A stretch of 64,000 nt of DNA from Acidobacteria bacterium OLB17 (GCA_001567505.1 LLEU01000030.1:62001-126000); one strand, 5' to 3'; shown: positions 38,168 through 45,722, counted from the first letter of the stretch. Translations and numbers: made by a program. The notes: a model not told the origin generated them from the sequence alone.

Positions 38168-41100
38168 TGAAACCGATCACCGAAAACCAGATCGAAGAAT
38201 ACGCTCTTACCGAGCTTCAGGCTCTGGGCTATTCGTATGTTCACGGTTCTGCCTGTGCGCCGCACGCAGACAGGGCGGTGATCAGTCCGGGTGGTGACGG
38301 GCAGGAGCGGGAATCGTTCGAGCAGATCATTCTTATTGATCGACTTCGGAACGCAGTCGCACGGATCAATCCGCACATTCCGGCGGATGCACGCGAACAG
38401 GCGGTGCAGAAGGCCGTACGGCTCTATTCGCCGGATATGAAGGCCGCGAACGAAGAGTTTCATTCCTACCTGATCGAAAAGGTAAAAGTGCCTTACACCG
38501 AGGACGGCTTTGAACGGAGTCACGAGGTGGCGTTGATCGACTTTGAGAATATCGACAACAACGAGTTTCTGGCCGTCAATCAATTCACGATAACCGAGAA
38601 CAACCACAACAAGCGCCCGGACGTTCTGCTATTCGTAAACGGGATTCCGCTTGTCGTGATCGAACTAAAGAACGCGGCAGACGAAAACGCCACCATACAG
38701 GGGGCGTTCAATCAGATCGAAACTTACAAGGCCACGATCCCGACGCTATTTAATTACAACGCTTTCTCCGTGATCTCTGACGGACACGAAGCAAAGGCGG
38801 GCACGATCTCCGCCGGGCTTTCACGCTTTATGGCGTGGCCTGTCTGCGTGCGGACACGCACAGGCAGAAAGTCGCTGGACGGCAAATATTTTGTTTACGT
38901 TATCGAATGTGAGAATGGCAGCTATTACATCGGTCAGACTGAAGATATCGAAGTTAGGTATAAGCAGCATTGCGACGGAAATGGTGCCAAATGGACTAAA
39001 GCAAATAAACCGGTTCGGATTATTCACTACGAAGAATTTACTTCCCGTGAAGAAGCTATTAAACGTGAACATGATCTAAAAACCGGATTCGGGCGAAAAT
39101 GGATAAAGCGGGAAATTGCAGCAGATCGAAATCGGCAATATGAGTTCTTGGATAACTCTGAGCCGACAATGGCTTCGAAATTCACGCCGCAGCTAGACAC
39201 GCTGATAAAGGGAATGCTGAGGCCGGAAATTCTGCTCGATCTAGTCAGGAACTTTATTGTCTTTGAACGCTCGACAGTCCACGACAAGAAGACCGGCCAG
39301 ACACAGATAGTTTCGATCAAGAAATTGGCCGCTTATCACCAATACTATGCGGTCAACAAAGCCGTGGCTTCGACCCTTTCGGCTTCAGCCGAGAACGGCG
39401 ACCGCAAAGGCGGTGTCGTATGGCACACGCAAGGAAGCGGCAAATCCCTGTCGATGGTTTTCTACACCGGAAAACTTGTGGCGAGCCTCGATAATCCGAC
39501 CGTCGTTGTAATCACCGACCGCAACGACCTCGACGAACAGTTATTCGGAACATTCGCCGCCTCGAAAGCTCTATTGCGTCAGGAACCAGTTCAGGCGACG
39601 AGCCGCGAACATCTGAAGGAACTTTTGAAAGTTGCGAGCGGCGGGATCGTGTTCACTACCATTCAGAAGTTCCTACCGACTGACGGCGGATCGGTGTACG
39701 ACCTGCTATCGGACCGAAAGAACATCGTCGTCATCGCCGATGAAGCCCACCGGACGCAGTACGGCTTCGAGGCCGAGGTTCGCGACATCGTTGATAAGGA
39801 ATCAAAAGAAATTGTTGGCCAGCGTATCGCATACGGCTTTGCCAAATATATGCGCGATGCTCTGCCGAACGCTACCTATATCGGCTTCACAGGAACGCCG
39901 ATTGAAAGCGACGACGTAAACACGCCTCAGGTGTTCGGCAGCTACATCGACCGCTACGACATTATGGATGCCGTGAACGACGGCGCGACCGTGAAGATTT
40001 ACTACGAAAGCCGTCTCGCTAAGGTGAACCTGACCGACGAAGGCCGCGAGCTTATCAAGCAATTCGACAAGGAACTCGAAGAGACCGACGAACTGACTGA
40101 AAAGCAGAAGGCAAAAGCCAAATGGACGAAGGTTGAGGCGATAGTCGGTAACTCGGAACGCATCAGAAATCTTGCGGGCGATATCGTCACCCATTTTGAA
40201 AAGCGGCAGGAAGTCTTTGAGGGCAAGGCAATGATCGTTGCCATGAGCCGCCGCATCGCCGTTGACCTGTACGAGCAGATCATTGCGTTGCGCCCCGACT
40301 GGCACGATACGGACAAGGCGAAAGGAGCTATCAAGGTTGTAATGACCGCCTCAAGCGCGGACGGCCCGGCAATGGCCGCACATCACACGTCCAAGCAGGA
40401 GCGCCGCGAACTTGCCGACCGGTTCAAGGACGAGAACGACCCGCTCAAGCTCGTGATCGTTCGCGATATGTGGCTCACCGGCTTTGATGCACCCTGCCTG
40501 CATACGCTCTATGTCGATAAGCCGATGCGCGGACATACGCTCATGCAGGCTATTGCCCGCGTCAATCGCGTCTTCAGGGACAAGCCGGGCGGCCTTGTTG
40601 TGGACTATCTCGGACTTGCTACCGATCTCAAGAAAGCTCTTTCGTTCTACGGCGCGGCTGGTGGCAAGGGCGACCCGACAATAGACATCGAGCAGGCGGT
40701 TGTTGCGATGCAGGAAAAGCTCGAAGTCGTTCAGCAGATGTTCGACGAAGCGAGCAAATCTCGCGACGACATTCTCGCTGAGGACTCCGCTGCCTACGGC
40801 GACGACGGGTTTGCATACACGCGATTCTTTGCCGCCGATCCGCGCCAGAAACTAGAGATCATCCTGCAAGCCGAGGAACACATTCTCGGACTTGAGGAAG
40901 GACGCGACCGATTTATCCGCGAGGTTTCGCTGCTTGCTCAAGCATTCGCACTTACAAATCCGCACCCTGCGGCCGTCGCTATCGCCGAGGAAGTCGCGTT
41001 CTTCCAGGCCGTCAAAGCCCGAATGGTCAAGCTCGGCGGAACCGGCGGAGGCGGAAGCACTGATGACTACGAAACGACCATTCGCCGTATCATCGACCAA

Positions 41101-41718
41101 TCGCTGAGTTCCGATAAGGTCGTGGACATTTTTGATGCCGCCGGAATGCAGAAGCCGGAGATCTCTATCCTCTCGGACGAATTCCTGCTCGAAGTTAAGG
41201 GCATGAAGCACAAGAACCTTGCCCTTGAACTTCTTAAGAAAATCCTCAACGACGAGATCAGCAGCCGCATGAAAAAGAACCTTGTGAAAAGCAAAGAGCT
41301 TCTAAAAATGCTGGAAGATGCGGTTAAAAAGTATCAGAACAACCTACTTTCGACTGCCGAGATTATTGAAGAGCTTATCAGGCTCGCGAAGGAAGTTAAG
41401 GATTCAGACCTACAGGGCGAAAAGCTGGGACTCAACGAGGATGAGGTCGCTTTCTATAACGCCTTAGAGGTCAATGACTCTGCGGTCGAAGTTTTGGGCG
41501 ACGACACTTTGCGAGAGATCGCCCGTGAGATTGCCGAGAAGGTGAAGAGCAATACCACAATTGACTGGCCGATTCGCGAAAGCTCCCGCGCAAAGCTGAT
41601 GGTTCTCGTTCGCCGCACTCTTGCCAAATACGGCTACCCGCCCGACAAGCAGCAGAAGGCTATTGAAACTGTTCTTAAGCAAGCCGAGCTTATGGCAGGA
41701 ATGCTATCGGCGAACTAG
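38167..41718 (+). CDS. hsdR: type I restriction enzyme subunit HsdR with inserted GIY-YIG domain
   Basis: An 1183-residue restriction-translocation subunit. The PD-(D/E)xK nuclease has Asp152 (KRPDVLLF), Glu166 and Lys168 (VVIELKN). The SF2 motor has Walker A GSGKS at 423-427, DEAH at 525-528, GFTGTP, and a C-terminal helicase half (MWLTGFDAPCLHTLYVDKPM, QAIARVNRVF). The C-terminal assembly helices follow. Two 10-residue palindrome-coded inserts (after YVHG and after RFMAW) and a GIY-YIG domain (residues about 240-320) interrupt the family sequence but keep the frame. Removing them gives RFMAWKSLDGK joined to EPTMASKFTPQLDTLIKGM, close to the usual HsdR. Confidence 0.93.
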   Translation: MKPITENQIEEYALTELQALGYSYVHGSACAPHADRAVISPGGDGQERESFEQIILIDRLRNAVARINPHIPADAREQAVQKAVRLYSPDMKAANEEFHSYLIEKVKVPYTEDGFERSHEVALIDFENIDNNEFLAVNQFTITENNHNKRPDVLLFVNGIPLVVIELKNAADENATIQGAFNQIETYKATIPTLFNYNAFSVISDGHEAKAGTISAGLSRFMAWPVCVRTRTGRKSLDGKYFVYVIECENGSYYIGQTEDIEVRYKQHCDGNGAKWTKANKPVRIIHYEEFTSREEAIKREHDLKTGFGRKWIKREIAADRNRQYEFLDNSEPTMASKFTPQLDTLIKGMLRPEILLDLVRNFIVFERSTVHDKKTGQTQIVSIKKLAAYHQYYAVNKAVASTLSASAENGDRKGGVVWHTQGSGKSLSMVFYTGKLVASLDNPTVVVITDRNDLDEQLFGTFAASKALLRQEPVQATSREHLKELLKVASGGIVFTTIQKFLPTDGGSVYDLLSDRKNIVVIADEAHRTQYGFEAEVRDIVDKESKEIVGQRIAYGFAKYMRDALPNATYIGFTGTPIESDDVNTPQVFGSYIDRYDIMDAVNDGATVKIYYESRLAKVNLTDEGRELIKQFDKELEETDELTEKQKAKAKWTKVEAIVGNSERIRNLAGDIVTHFEKRQEVFEGKAMIVAMSRRIAVDLYEQIIALRPDWHDTDKAKGAIKVVMTASSADGPAMAAHHTSKQERRELADRFKDENDPLKLVIVRDMWLTGFDAPCLHTLYVDKPMRGHTLMQAIARVNRVFRDKPGGLVVDYLGLATDLKKALSFYGAAGGKGDPTIDIEQAVVAMQEKLEVVQQMFDEASKSRDDILAEDSAAYGDDGFAYTRFFAADPRQKLEIILQAEEHILGLEEGRDRFIREVSLLAQAFALTNPHPAAVAIAEEVAFFQAVKARMVKLGGTGGGGSTDDYETTIRRIIDQSLSSDKVVDIFDAAGMQKPEISILSDEFLLEVKGMKHKNLALELLKKILNDEISSRMKKNLVKSKELLKMLEDAVKKYQNNLLSTAEIIEELIRLAKEVKDSDLQGEKLGLNEDEVAFYNALEVNDSAVEVLGDDTLREIAREIAEKVKSNTTIDWPIRESSRAKLMVLVRRTLAKYGYPPDKQQKAIETVLKQAELMAGMLSAN
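38247..38275 (+). repeat. in-frame palindromic element 2, in hsdR N-terminus
   Basis: A 30-base insertion codes SACAPHADRA between YVHG and VISPGGDGQERESFEQ, where HsdR proteins normally run straight on. It starts TTCTGCCTGTGCG and ends CGCACGCAGACAGG, nearly the reverse complement of element 3 with three loop bases missing. Confidence 0.8.
38839..38869 (-). repeat. in-frame palindromic element 3, in hsdR before the GIY-YIG domain
   Basis: A 30-base insertion codes PVCVRTRTGR between RFMAW and KSLDGK. Stem CCTGT/ACAGG and GCGTG/CACGC, loop CGGA and a two-base CT bulge. It is in opposite orientation to element 2 and is read in a different frame, yet introduces no stop. Confidence 0.8.
38881..39150 (+). 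mobile_element. GIY-YIG endonuclease domain inserted in frame in hsdR
   Basis: It codes about 80 residues of a URI/COG2827-type GIY-YIG nuclease: YFVYVIECENGSYYIGQTED with YVY and YIG strands, Arg in IEVRYKQH, and the conserved tail YEEFTSREEAIKREHDLKTG, FGRKWIKREI. Catalytic Tyr, Arg, His and Glu candidates are all present. Such domains normally form small stand-alone proteins, some of them mobile. No separate start codon or ribosome site is needed here because it is fused in frame. Exact edges are estimated from where HsdR similarity stops and resumes. Confidence 0.82.
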
Positions 41719-41767
41719 CTTTTTCCAGGTCTCCCTCGTCCCCGGTCAGAGCCCCTCACGACGTTGG

Positions 41768-42043
41768 TTAAGCCCGTATTTGTTTTGCCGTTGAGTTTTG
41801 CCGTGTTTTTAGGCTCGTTCGCGGGCTTTGTGTCGCGTCCGGCATAATCGGTCGTTTCTGCCGTTCTCTTGCCACGGCCTTAAGGTCTATCGTTCTTGCG
41901 TCGTATTCTCTCTGTGCCTCATCCGGCGGCAGATGCTCTACCTGAATAGCGATATGCTCACGACATCCTTCGCACAGATTGTCTTGCGACCTCTCGCCCT
42001 CGAACATTTCTTGGCACGCACCTAAACACCTGATCTTTGTCAT
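41768..42043 (-). CDS. small zinc-finger-like protein, function unknown
   Basis: A 91-residue protein with an AAAGGA ribosome site 6 bases before its ATG. Cys residues at positions 6, 10, 24 and 27 (CLGACQEMFEGERSQDNLCEGC) could bind zinc. The rest is basic and hydrophilic. It is oriented opposite to the hsd genes and lies just after hsdR. It resembles small phage/plasmid accessory zinc proteins, but I cannot name a family. Confidence 0.55.
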   Translation of the reverse strand: MTKIRCLGACQEMFEGERSQDNLCEGCREHIAIQVEHLPPDEAQREYDARTIDLKAVARERQKRPIMPDATQSPRTSLKTRQNSTAKQIRA

Positions 42044-42539
42044 CTTTTCCTTTCGATCGCCGACACTAAACAGGCAAATACCACGATGAATGACACTTCA
42101 AACGCTAAGAACAGGGCTATTATGAATTCAAAATCTGTCCTCTTTTTTCTCCTTCTTTGCTCTCGGTCGGCCAAAAGCCTGCATCTACGCTCTCAATGGT
42201 CAAGAATTGGTCGGTGCGATCCGACACAGGCTCTGCCTCTTGCAGGTTTCTGTTTTTTTATCAGTCATTTTCGTTTCCCGTTCCTGAAAGCCAATAAACA
42301 TCGGCCCTTAGACACTTCTTGGACACTTCTTGGACACTTCTAAAATCGTAGAACGCCCTGTTTATGGGCATTTGGACACTTCGGACACTTTGGACACTTG
42401 TTTTGAGACTTCGCAACGATTTTTCTATGGGAAAGGCCGAAAAGAAGTGTCCGAAGTGTCCAAAGTGTCCAACCCCCCGTTTTTATTGGTCGAAAACGTG
42501 GACACTTCTTGGGCACTTGGGCGGTTTATGTCGGCGTTA
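42044..42539. other. iteron-like region with GGACACTT repeats, possible replication origin
   Basis: About 500 bases without a convincing gene. It contains GGACACTT at 42321 and 42332 (11-bp steps, with AGACACTT at 42310), at 42374, 42383 and 42392 (9-bp steps), and at 42500. The reverse complement AAGTGTCC lies at 42445, 42454 and 42463 (9-bp steps). The two triplets face each other across 45 bases. The cluster lies next to the truncated D5-type primase gene, as origins do in P4-like elements. An open frame at 42086-42343 lacks a ribosome site and is not called. Confidence 0.6.
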
Positions 42540-43111
42540 TCAGCCGGATTCCTTCCCAATATCGCGATCCTGACTTGATCTGCCGGAATCCGCGCTCACG
42601 CATATTCTGCGAAAGTCTCCGGTGCGAAGGTCAAGCGTTCCGTTCTTGCAGTTTACGACGTATGGATCCGCGTCGAAACGTGCGATCGACACGCTCTTTC
42701 GTCTCGCGGCAAGGTTTAGAATCGCGTTGAATCCGGCGGCATTGTTGGCGCGTGTCGCGTTCTGTAATTGTTCCTTGTAAATGATTCCAAGGAACATTGA
42801 GCGCGTAAACTCGGCGGCCAACTCGAAAACAAAGTCGCCTTCATCGAATTGCCAATGCGTCCCTTGCCAAACAAGCCATTCTTCCGCTCCACGCAATACA
42901 AAAGGTCGTCTCCGGCGAACTGTAAAAAGCGATCCGCATTGCCTAGATCGTTGAATGAAAAGGCATCATCCGGCGGCAGAATGTCGCTGTCCTTCGGGCC
43001 TTTGCGTCCGGTCGTGGGCGTTGCAAGGCTCTCGGCCAATGCTGTGATTTCCGAATCTAGATTCTCCACAAGTTTTAGGTGCGCACTCACTTTTCTGTGT
43101 CGAACGGTCAT
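42540..43111 (-). pseudogene. truncated D5/P4-type phage primase fragment, also frameshifted
   Basis: It starts at an ATG (43109-43111) with a strong AGGAGGT site. The first frame reads FSFNDLGNADRFLQFAGDDLLYCVE. The second continues EEWLVWQGTHWQFDEGDFVFELAAEFTRSM, ARFDADPYVVNCKNGTLDLRTGDFR. This is the D5_N region found before the helicase of phage/plasmid primases. One added G near 42884 joins the frames. After TGDFR the similarity ends and the gene stops at 42540, so the SF3 helicase half is missing. The gene is presumably dead as a primase, but it marks a phage-satellite or plasmid ancestry for the island. Confidence 0.75.
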
Positions 43112-43336
43112 TCCGAAGGCACCTCCTCAGGCTCGGCTTGTATGAAAACCGCGTCCATCGAACGGCCAAGTATGTCGCAAAACGGCCTTTAGTGAGGGCG
43201 CATTAGGCTTTGTTCCCCTAAACCATTGACGGAGTGTTCCTTCTGAAACGCCGACCACCAAGCCTAGCTTTCTAAGACTCCATCGAGTAGCTTTCATCCT
43301 GGCTTTGATAGTTTCCGTATCGACTCGGTATCTCAT
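43108..43336 (-). CDS. small XRE-type HTH regulator, apparent frameshift
   Basis: It starts at the ATG 43334-43336 (MRYRVDTETIKARMKATRWSLRKLGLVVGVSEGTLRQWFRG), an HTH_3 domain with the recognition helix in SEGTLRQWF. Removing one A from the A4 run at 43179-43182 restores LKAVCDILGRSMDAVFIQAE, the usual XRE ending, and moves the stop to 43108, where it overlaps the primase ATG (ATGA). Without the correction it ends at 43127. About 75 residues. It is divergent from the second XRE gene at 43447, an arrangement like a phage control switch. Confidence 0.72.
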
Positions 43337-43446
43337 GCACGTTGACAGTAACACAAATACATAATAGCCTGCAATAGGAAAATATGTAGTTTGACAAGGA
43401 TTCTCCGCTGTCATCTTAGCGGACACTACAGTCAGAATCTTGTACA
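43337..43446. promoter_or_regulatory. divergent control region between two XRE regulators
   Basis: A 110-base AT-rich gap between two divergent HTH genes. TTGACA-like boxes lie at about 43344 and 43394, and TACAAT overlaps the start at 43443-43448. It is the expected site of operators for a switch of the CI/Cro kind, but I could not identify clear symmetric operators. Confidence 0.4.
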
Positions 43447-43890
43447 ATGTTTAGTGTGAGAAAAGGAATCAGCCTTGCGGAGTTCGTCAGCGAAACGATG
43501 CACGACAAGAATCTTTCGACCGCAGACGTTGCGCGCCGGGCGAATAGCCAGTTGAGCCCAGCAACGATAGCTAAGATCGCGTCGGGCGAAATATCATCAT
43601 CCTCAGCGAAAACGATCGCTCTTATCGCGGAGGGGCTCGACGTAGATAAGGTTGATCTGCTTCGTCTTGCGTCGGGTGAAGACATGGGCCGACCATATCG
43701 CTTTAGCATCTACGAGAAGGAGTTTGATGGTGAGGGTCTATCGGACTCAGAATGGCAGCTTCTTGAAACTTATTTCAGACAAACCGTAGTTCATTGGCGA
43801 CAGTTTCAACGCGAAAGAGTTGAAGCGATAGTGGCGCTTGCGGAGAATGCAACGAATGCCGCAGAGAAATTGCCGGAGGATACGGAGTGA
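43447..43890 (+). CDS. XRE-family HTH regulator
   Basis: A 147-residue protein. The HTH domain is at residues about 8-68 (SLAEFVSETMHDKNLSTADVARRANSQLSPATIAKIASGEISSSSAKTIALIAEGLDVDK), followed by a helical C-terminus (SDSEWQLLETYFRQTVVHWRQFQRERVEAIVALAE). No peptidase domain is present, so it is not a LexA/CI-type self-cleaving repressor. It sits between the divergent small XRE gene and the integrase, where an integrase/excision regulator would be expected. Confidence 0.78.
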   Translation: MFSVRKGISLAEFVSETMHDKNLSTADVARRANSQLSPATIAKIASGEISSSSAKTIALIAEGLDVDKVDLLRLASGEDMGRPYRFSIYEKEFDGEGLSDSEWQLLETYFRQTVVHWRQFQRERVEAIVALAENATNAAEKLPEDTE

Positions 43891-43958
43891 TTATACAACC
43901 TACACAGCTGCTTTGGTTTGGAGTCGTCGTCAGCCTGTAGATTATTTACCATAAACTA

Positions 43959-45029
43959 ATGCGAAGTCCCGAAGGTTCAATAAAACGACACGCGGACGGA
44001 AAGCGGTGGCTTGTTCGCGTTCGATTTACGAAGGGCGGTAAGCGTGTTTCGAGATCGCAAATATGTCCGTCTCATTCGCTAGCAAGGGCGACGCTTGCGT
44101 CGATTCTAGCAGAGATCGATGTGCCAAAAAGCAACCACACTTACCGCGAACTCGACGCGTTCTATCGAAAGGAATACGTGCATCCGGCAAAGTTCGTAGG
44201 CGGAAAAATGGTTAGTGGCTTCCGGCAAGATGTCCGCACAGTGGAAAGGTATTTAGATAGGGCACTGGAAGTCTTCAAGCAGCGTGTTTTACTGGAAATT
44301 TCCTATAACGATCTGCGGGAGTACAAACGCCTTGTCGAGAATCTTCCTGTTCGCGGCGGCGGGAGCCGTTCGGTTTCGGATGTAAATCATCATCTCAAAC
44401 ACGTCCGAAGAATGCTCAATGTCGCGGTCGAGCAAGGCTGGCTTCCGATAAACCCCTTCACGCGCGGAAAGAACCTGATTGTGGAATCGTTCGAGGTTGA
44501 GAGGACGCGCGTCATCACTCGCGAAGAAGAATTACGGCTTATCGCTGCTTGCAATAACGGCTATCGAGATCATCTGCTTCCGATAATCATCTTCGCTATC
44601 GAGACGGCGTGTCGGCGTGGTGAGATTCTAAAGTTACGCTGGCAGAGCGTTGATCTTCCAGGTCGTGTCATTCGTATCGAAGCCTCGAACACGAAGACCC
44701 TCAAAACTCGACTTGTTCCCGTTACCGAAAGGCTTCGGCAGAGTCTTGCCCGTCTAGATCGGAAAGCGTTCAGGAAGATGTCACGTGTCTTTCCAATCGG
44801 TGACTTCAAGCATTCTTGGGCAGGGGCTTGCCGGGAGGCGAAGTTAGATGATCTCCACTTTCACGATCTCCGACATACCGCGATCACGCGGATGCTCGAA
44901 CGCGGCATTTCGCCCGCGATCGTTATGAAGATTTCGGGGCACACGCAGCAAAGAACGTTTCTTCGGTACGTCAATCAAACGGAAAGTTCGATCAGGGACA
45001 TTGCTCTCGCCCTCGATCGTGCGGCTTGA
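43959..45029 (+). CDS. tyrosine recombinase / integrase
   Basis: A 356-residue phage-type integrase. The N-terminus looks like an arm-binding AP2-like domain (GSIKRHADGKRWLVRVRFTKGGKRVSRSQ), followed by a SAM-like core-binding domain. The catalytic domain carries Arg219 (CRRGE), Lys near 247 (TKTLKTR), His302-xx-Arg305 (HDLRHT), His328 (GHT) and Tyr337 (RYVN). All catalytic residues are present, so the enzyme could be active. It ends 180 bases before attR and reads toward it, and it is the presumed enzyme that placed the island in tRNA-Val. Confidence 0.92.
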   Translation: MRSPEGSIKRHADGKRWLVRVRFTKGGKRVSRSQICPSHSLARATLASILAEIDVPKSNHTYRELDAFYRKEYVHPAKFVGGKMVSGFRQDVRTVERYLDRALEVFKQRVLLEISYNDLREYKRLVENLPVRGGGSRSVSDVNHHLKHVRRMLNVAVEQGWLPINPFTRGKNLIVESFEVERTRVITREEELRLIAACNNGYRDHLLPIIIFAIETACRRGEILKLRWQSVDLPGRVIRIEASNTKTLKTRLVPVTERLRQSLARLDRKAFRKMSRVFPIGDFKHSWAGACREAKLDDLHFHDLRHTAITRMLERGISPAIVMKISGHTQQRTFLRYVNQTESSIRDIALALDRAA

Positions 45030-45063
45030 AGTGGGCATTGGGGCCCCGAAGCATCATAAGCCG

Positions 45064-45088
45064 AAACGCCCTTAAATCGCCCTTTAGG
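45064..45088 (+). repeat. sub-terminal repeat near attR, matching 18802-18827
   Basis: AAACGCCC at 45064 and CGCCCTTTAGG at 45078 match AAACGCCC at 18802 and CGCCCTTTAGG at 18817, in the same orientation. They may be arm-type binding sites of the integrase at the two ends of the element. Confidence 0.45.
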
Positions 45089-45208
45089 TTCTCTATGAGA
45101 CAAACCTCTATGCACTTCTTACTCAACTGTTCATCGTCAAGCTACGTCAAACGCCAATATTTATCGGTGTCGCGAAGTTTCCCACATCTAATACCAAATC
45201 ACCCACCA

Positions 45209-45257
45209 CGCTTCACACGCGATAGGTCACAAGTTCAAATCTTGTAGACGGCACCAT
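45209..45257 (+). other. attR, right attachment site (displaced tRNA-Val 3' end)
   Basis: A partial tRNA starting within the anticodon arm and running to CCA, with no 5' half. Compared with attL it has C at 45230 and G at 45244, a swapped pair in the T stem, so base pairing is kept. It is presumably the original 3' end of the host tRNA gene, displaced by integration. Confidence 0.85.
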
Positions 45258-45294
45258 TCTTTAGTTCTCAAAAAAAAATATGCGGCGACGCGGC

Positions 45295-45644
45295 TCAGCT
45301 CTTCGGAAAGAGCTGGACTCCGGCCTTGAAGGTCGAGTTGTGCGTTGAATCGAGGAACGTCTTGGCAAGTTCGACGATGAGCGGGTCGTTAGTTGGTGCC
45401 GAATCCTCGCTCGCCGTGAACGTCTCGATGCGGCCATAAATTCGGCCTCGATCGTCTCAAAACCCGTCAGCCCTTTCTCGCTGTCGAGAGGGAAGAGAGT
45501 TACCACGCCGGCGTCAACGATCGGGCGTTTCTGGAAGATATCGACATACGCGGACGGGCATCCCTCGAATTCGATCACGAGCATCGGGTAGCCGCCTTTG
45601 CTGCGGGCCGTGTAGGCTTTTCTTGTTGCGATCTTTTCTGTCAT
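45295..45644 (-). CDS. conserved small protein, unknown function, apparent frameshift
   Basis: It starts at the ATG 45642-45644 (MTEKIATRKAYTARSKGGYPMLVIEFEGCPSAYVDIFQKRP). The frame breaks at the TT at 45441-45442; adding one T restores IEAEIYGRIETFTASED and a natural ending VQLFPKS with TGA at 45295-45297, about 116 residues. The uncorrected frame runs into a basic, unnatural tail. It is the first chromosomal gene right of the island. I do not recognise the family. Confidence 0.65.
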
Positions 45645-45692
45645 CCGTCAATTGTAACAAAGGGTTCGGCCGCCGTCGTAAAGGCGCAAAAT

Positions 45693-45722
45693 GCCCGCCG
45701 TGCATCCCCGAACACGGCGGGC
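45693..45722 (-). terminator. strong hairpin downstream of the 45888 gene
   Basis: A perfect 10-bp stem GCCCGCCGTG / CACGGCGGGC with a 10-base loop. On the minus strand it is followed by ATTTTGCG. It is a plausible Rho-independent terminator between two minus-strand genes, weak in its T-tract. Confidence 0.5.

Larger units (their letters stand above)
18709..45257. mobile_element. 26.5-kb integrative genomic island in tRNA-Val
   Basis: The 49 bases at 18709-18757 are repeated at 45209-45257 with two mismatches, in direct orientation and exactly 26,500 bp apart. The left copy is the 3' end of an intact tRNA-Val gene. A tyrosine recombinase gene (43959-45029) ends 180 bases before the right copy. 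Between them lie typical island cargo: Rhs toxins, a type I R-M system, HEPN/Abi proteins, a phage-type primase remnant and XRE regulators. The Rhs part also reads as less GC-rich than the flanks. Boundaries are therefore well supported; whether it can still excise is unknown. Confidence 0.9.

Noticed and set aside
42086..42343. 85-residue open frame in the iteron region
   Set aside because: No ribosome site; the sequence runs into the GGACACTT repeats and has no recognisable domain.
42310..42507. Possible CRISPR array
   Set aside because: The repeat unit is only 8 bp with 1-3 bp spacing and occurs in both orientations; there are no 30-bp spacers and no cas genes.
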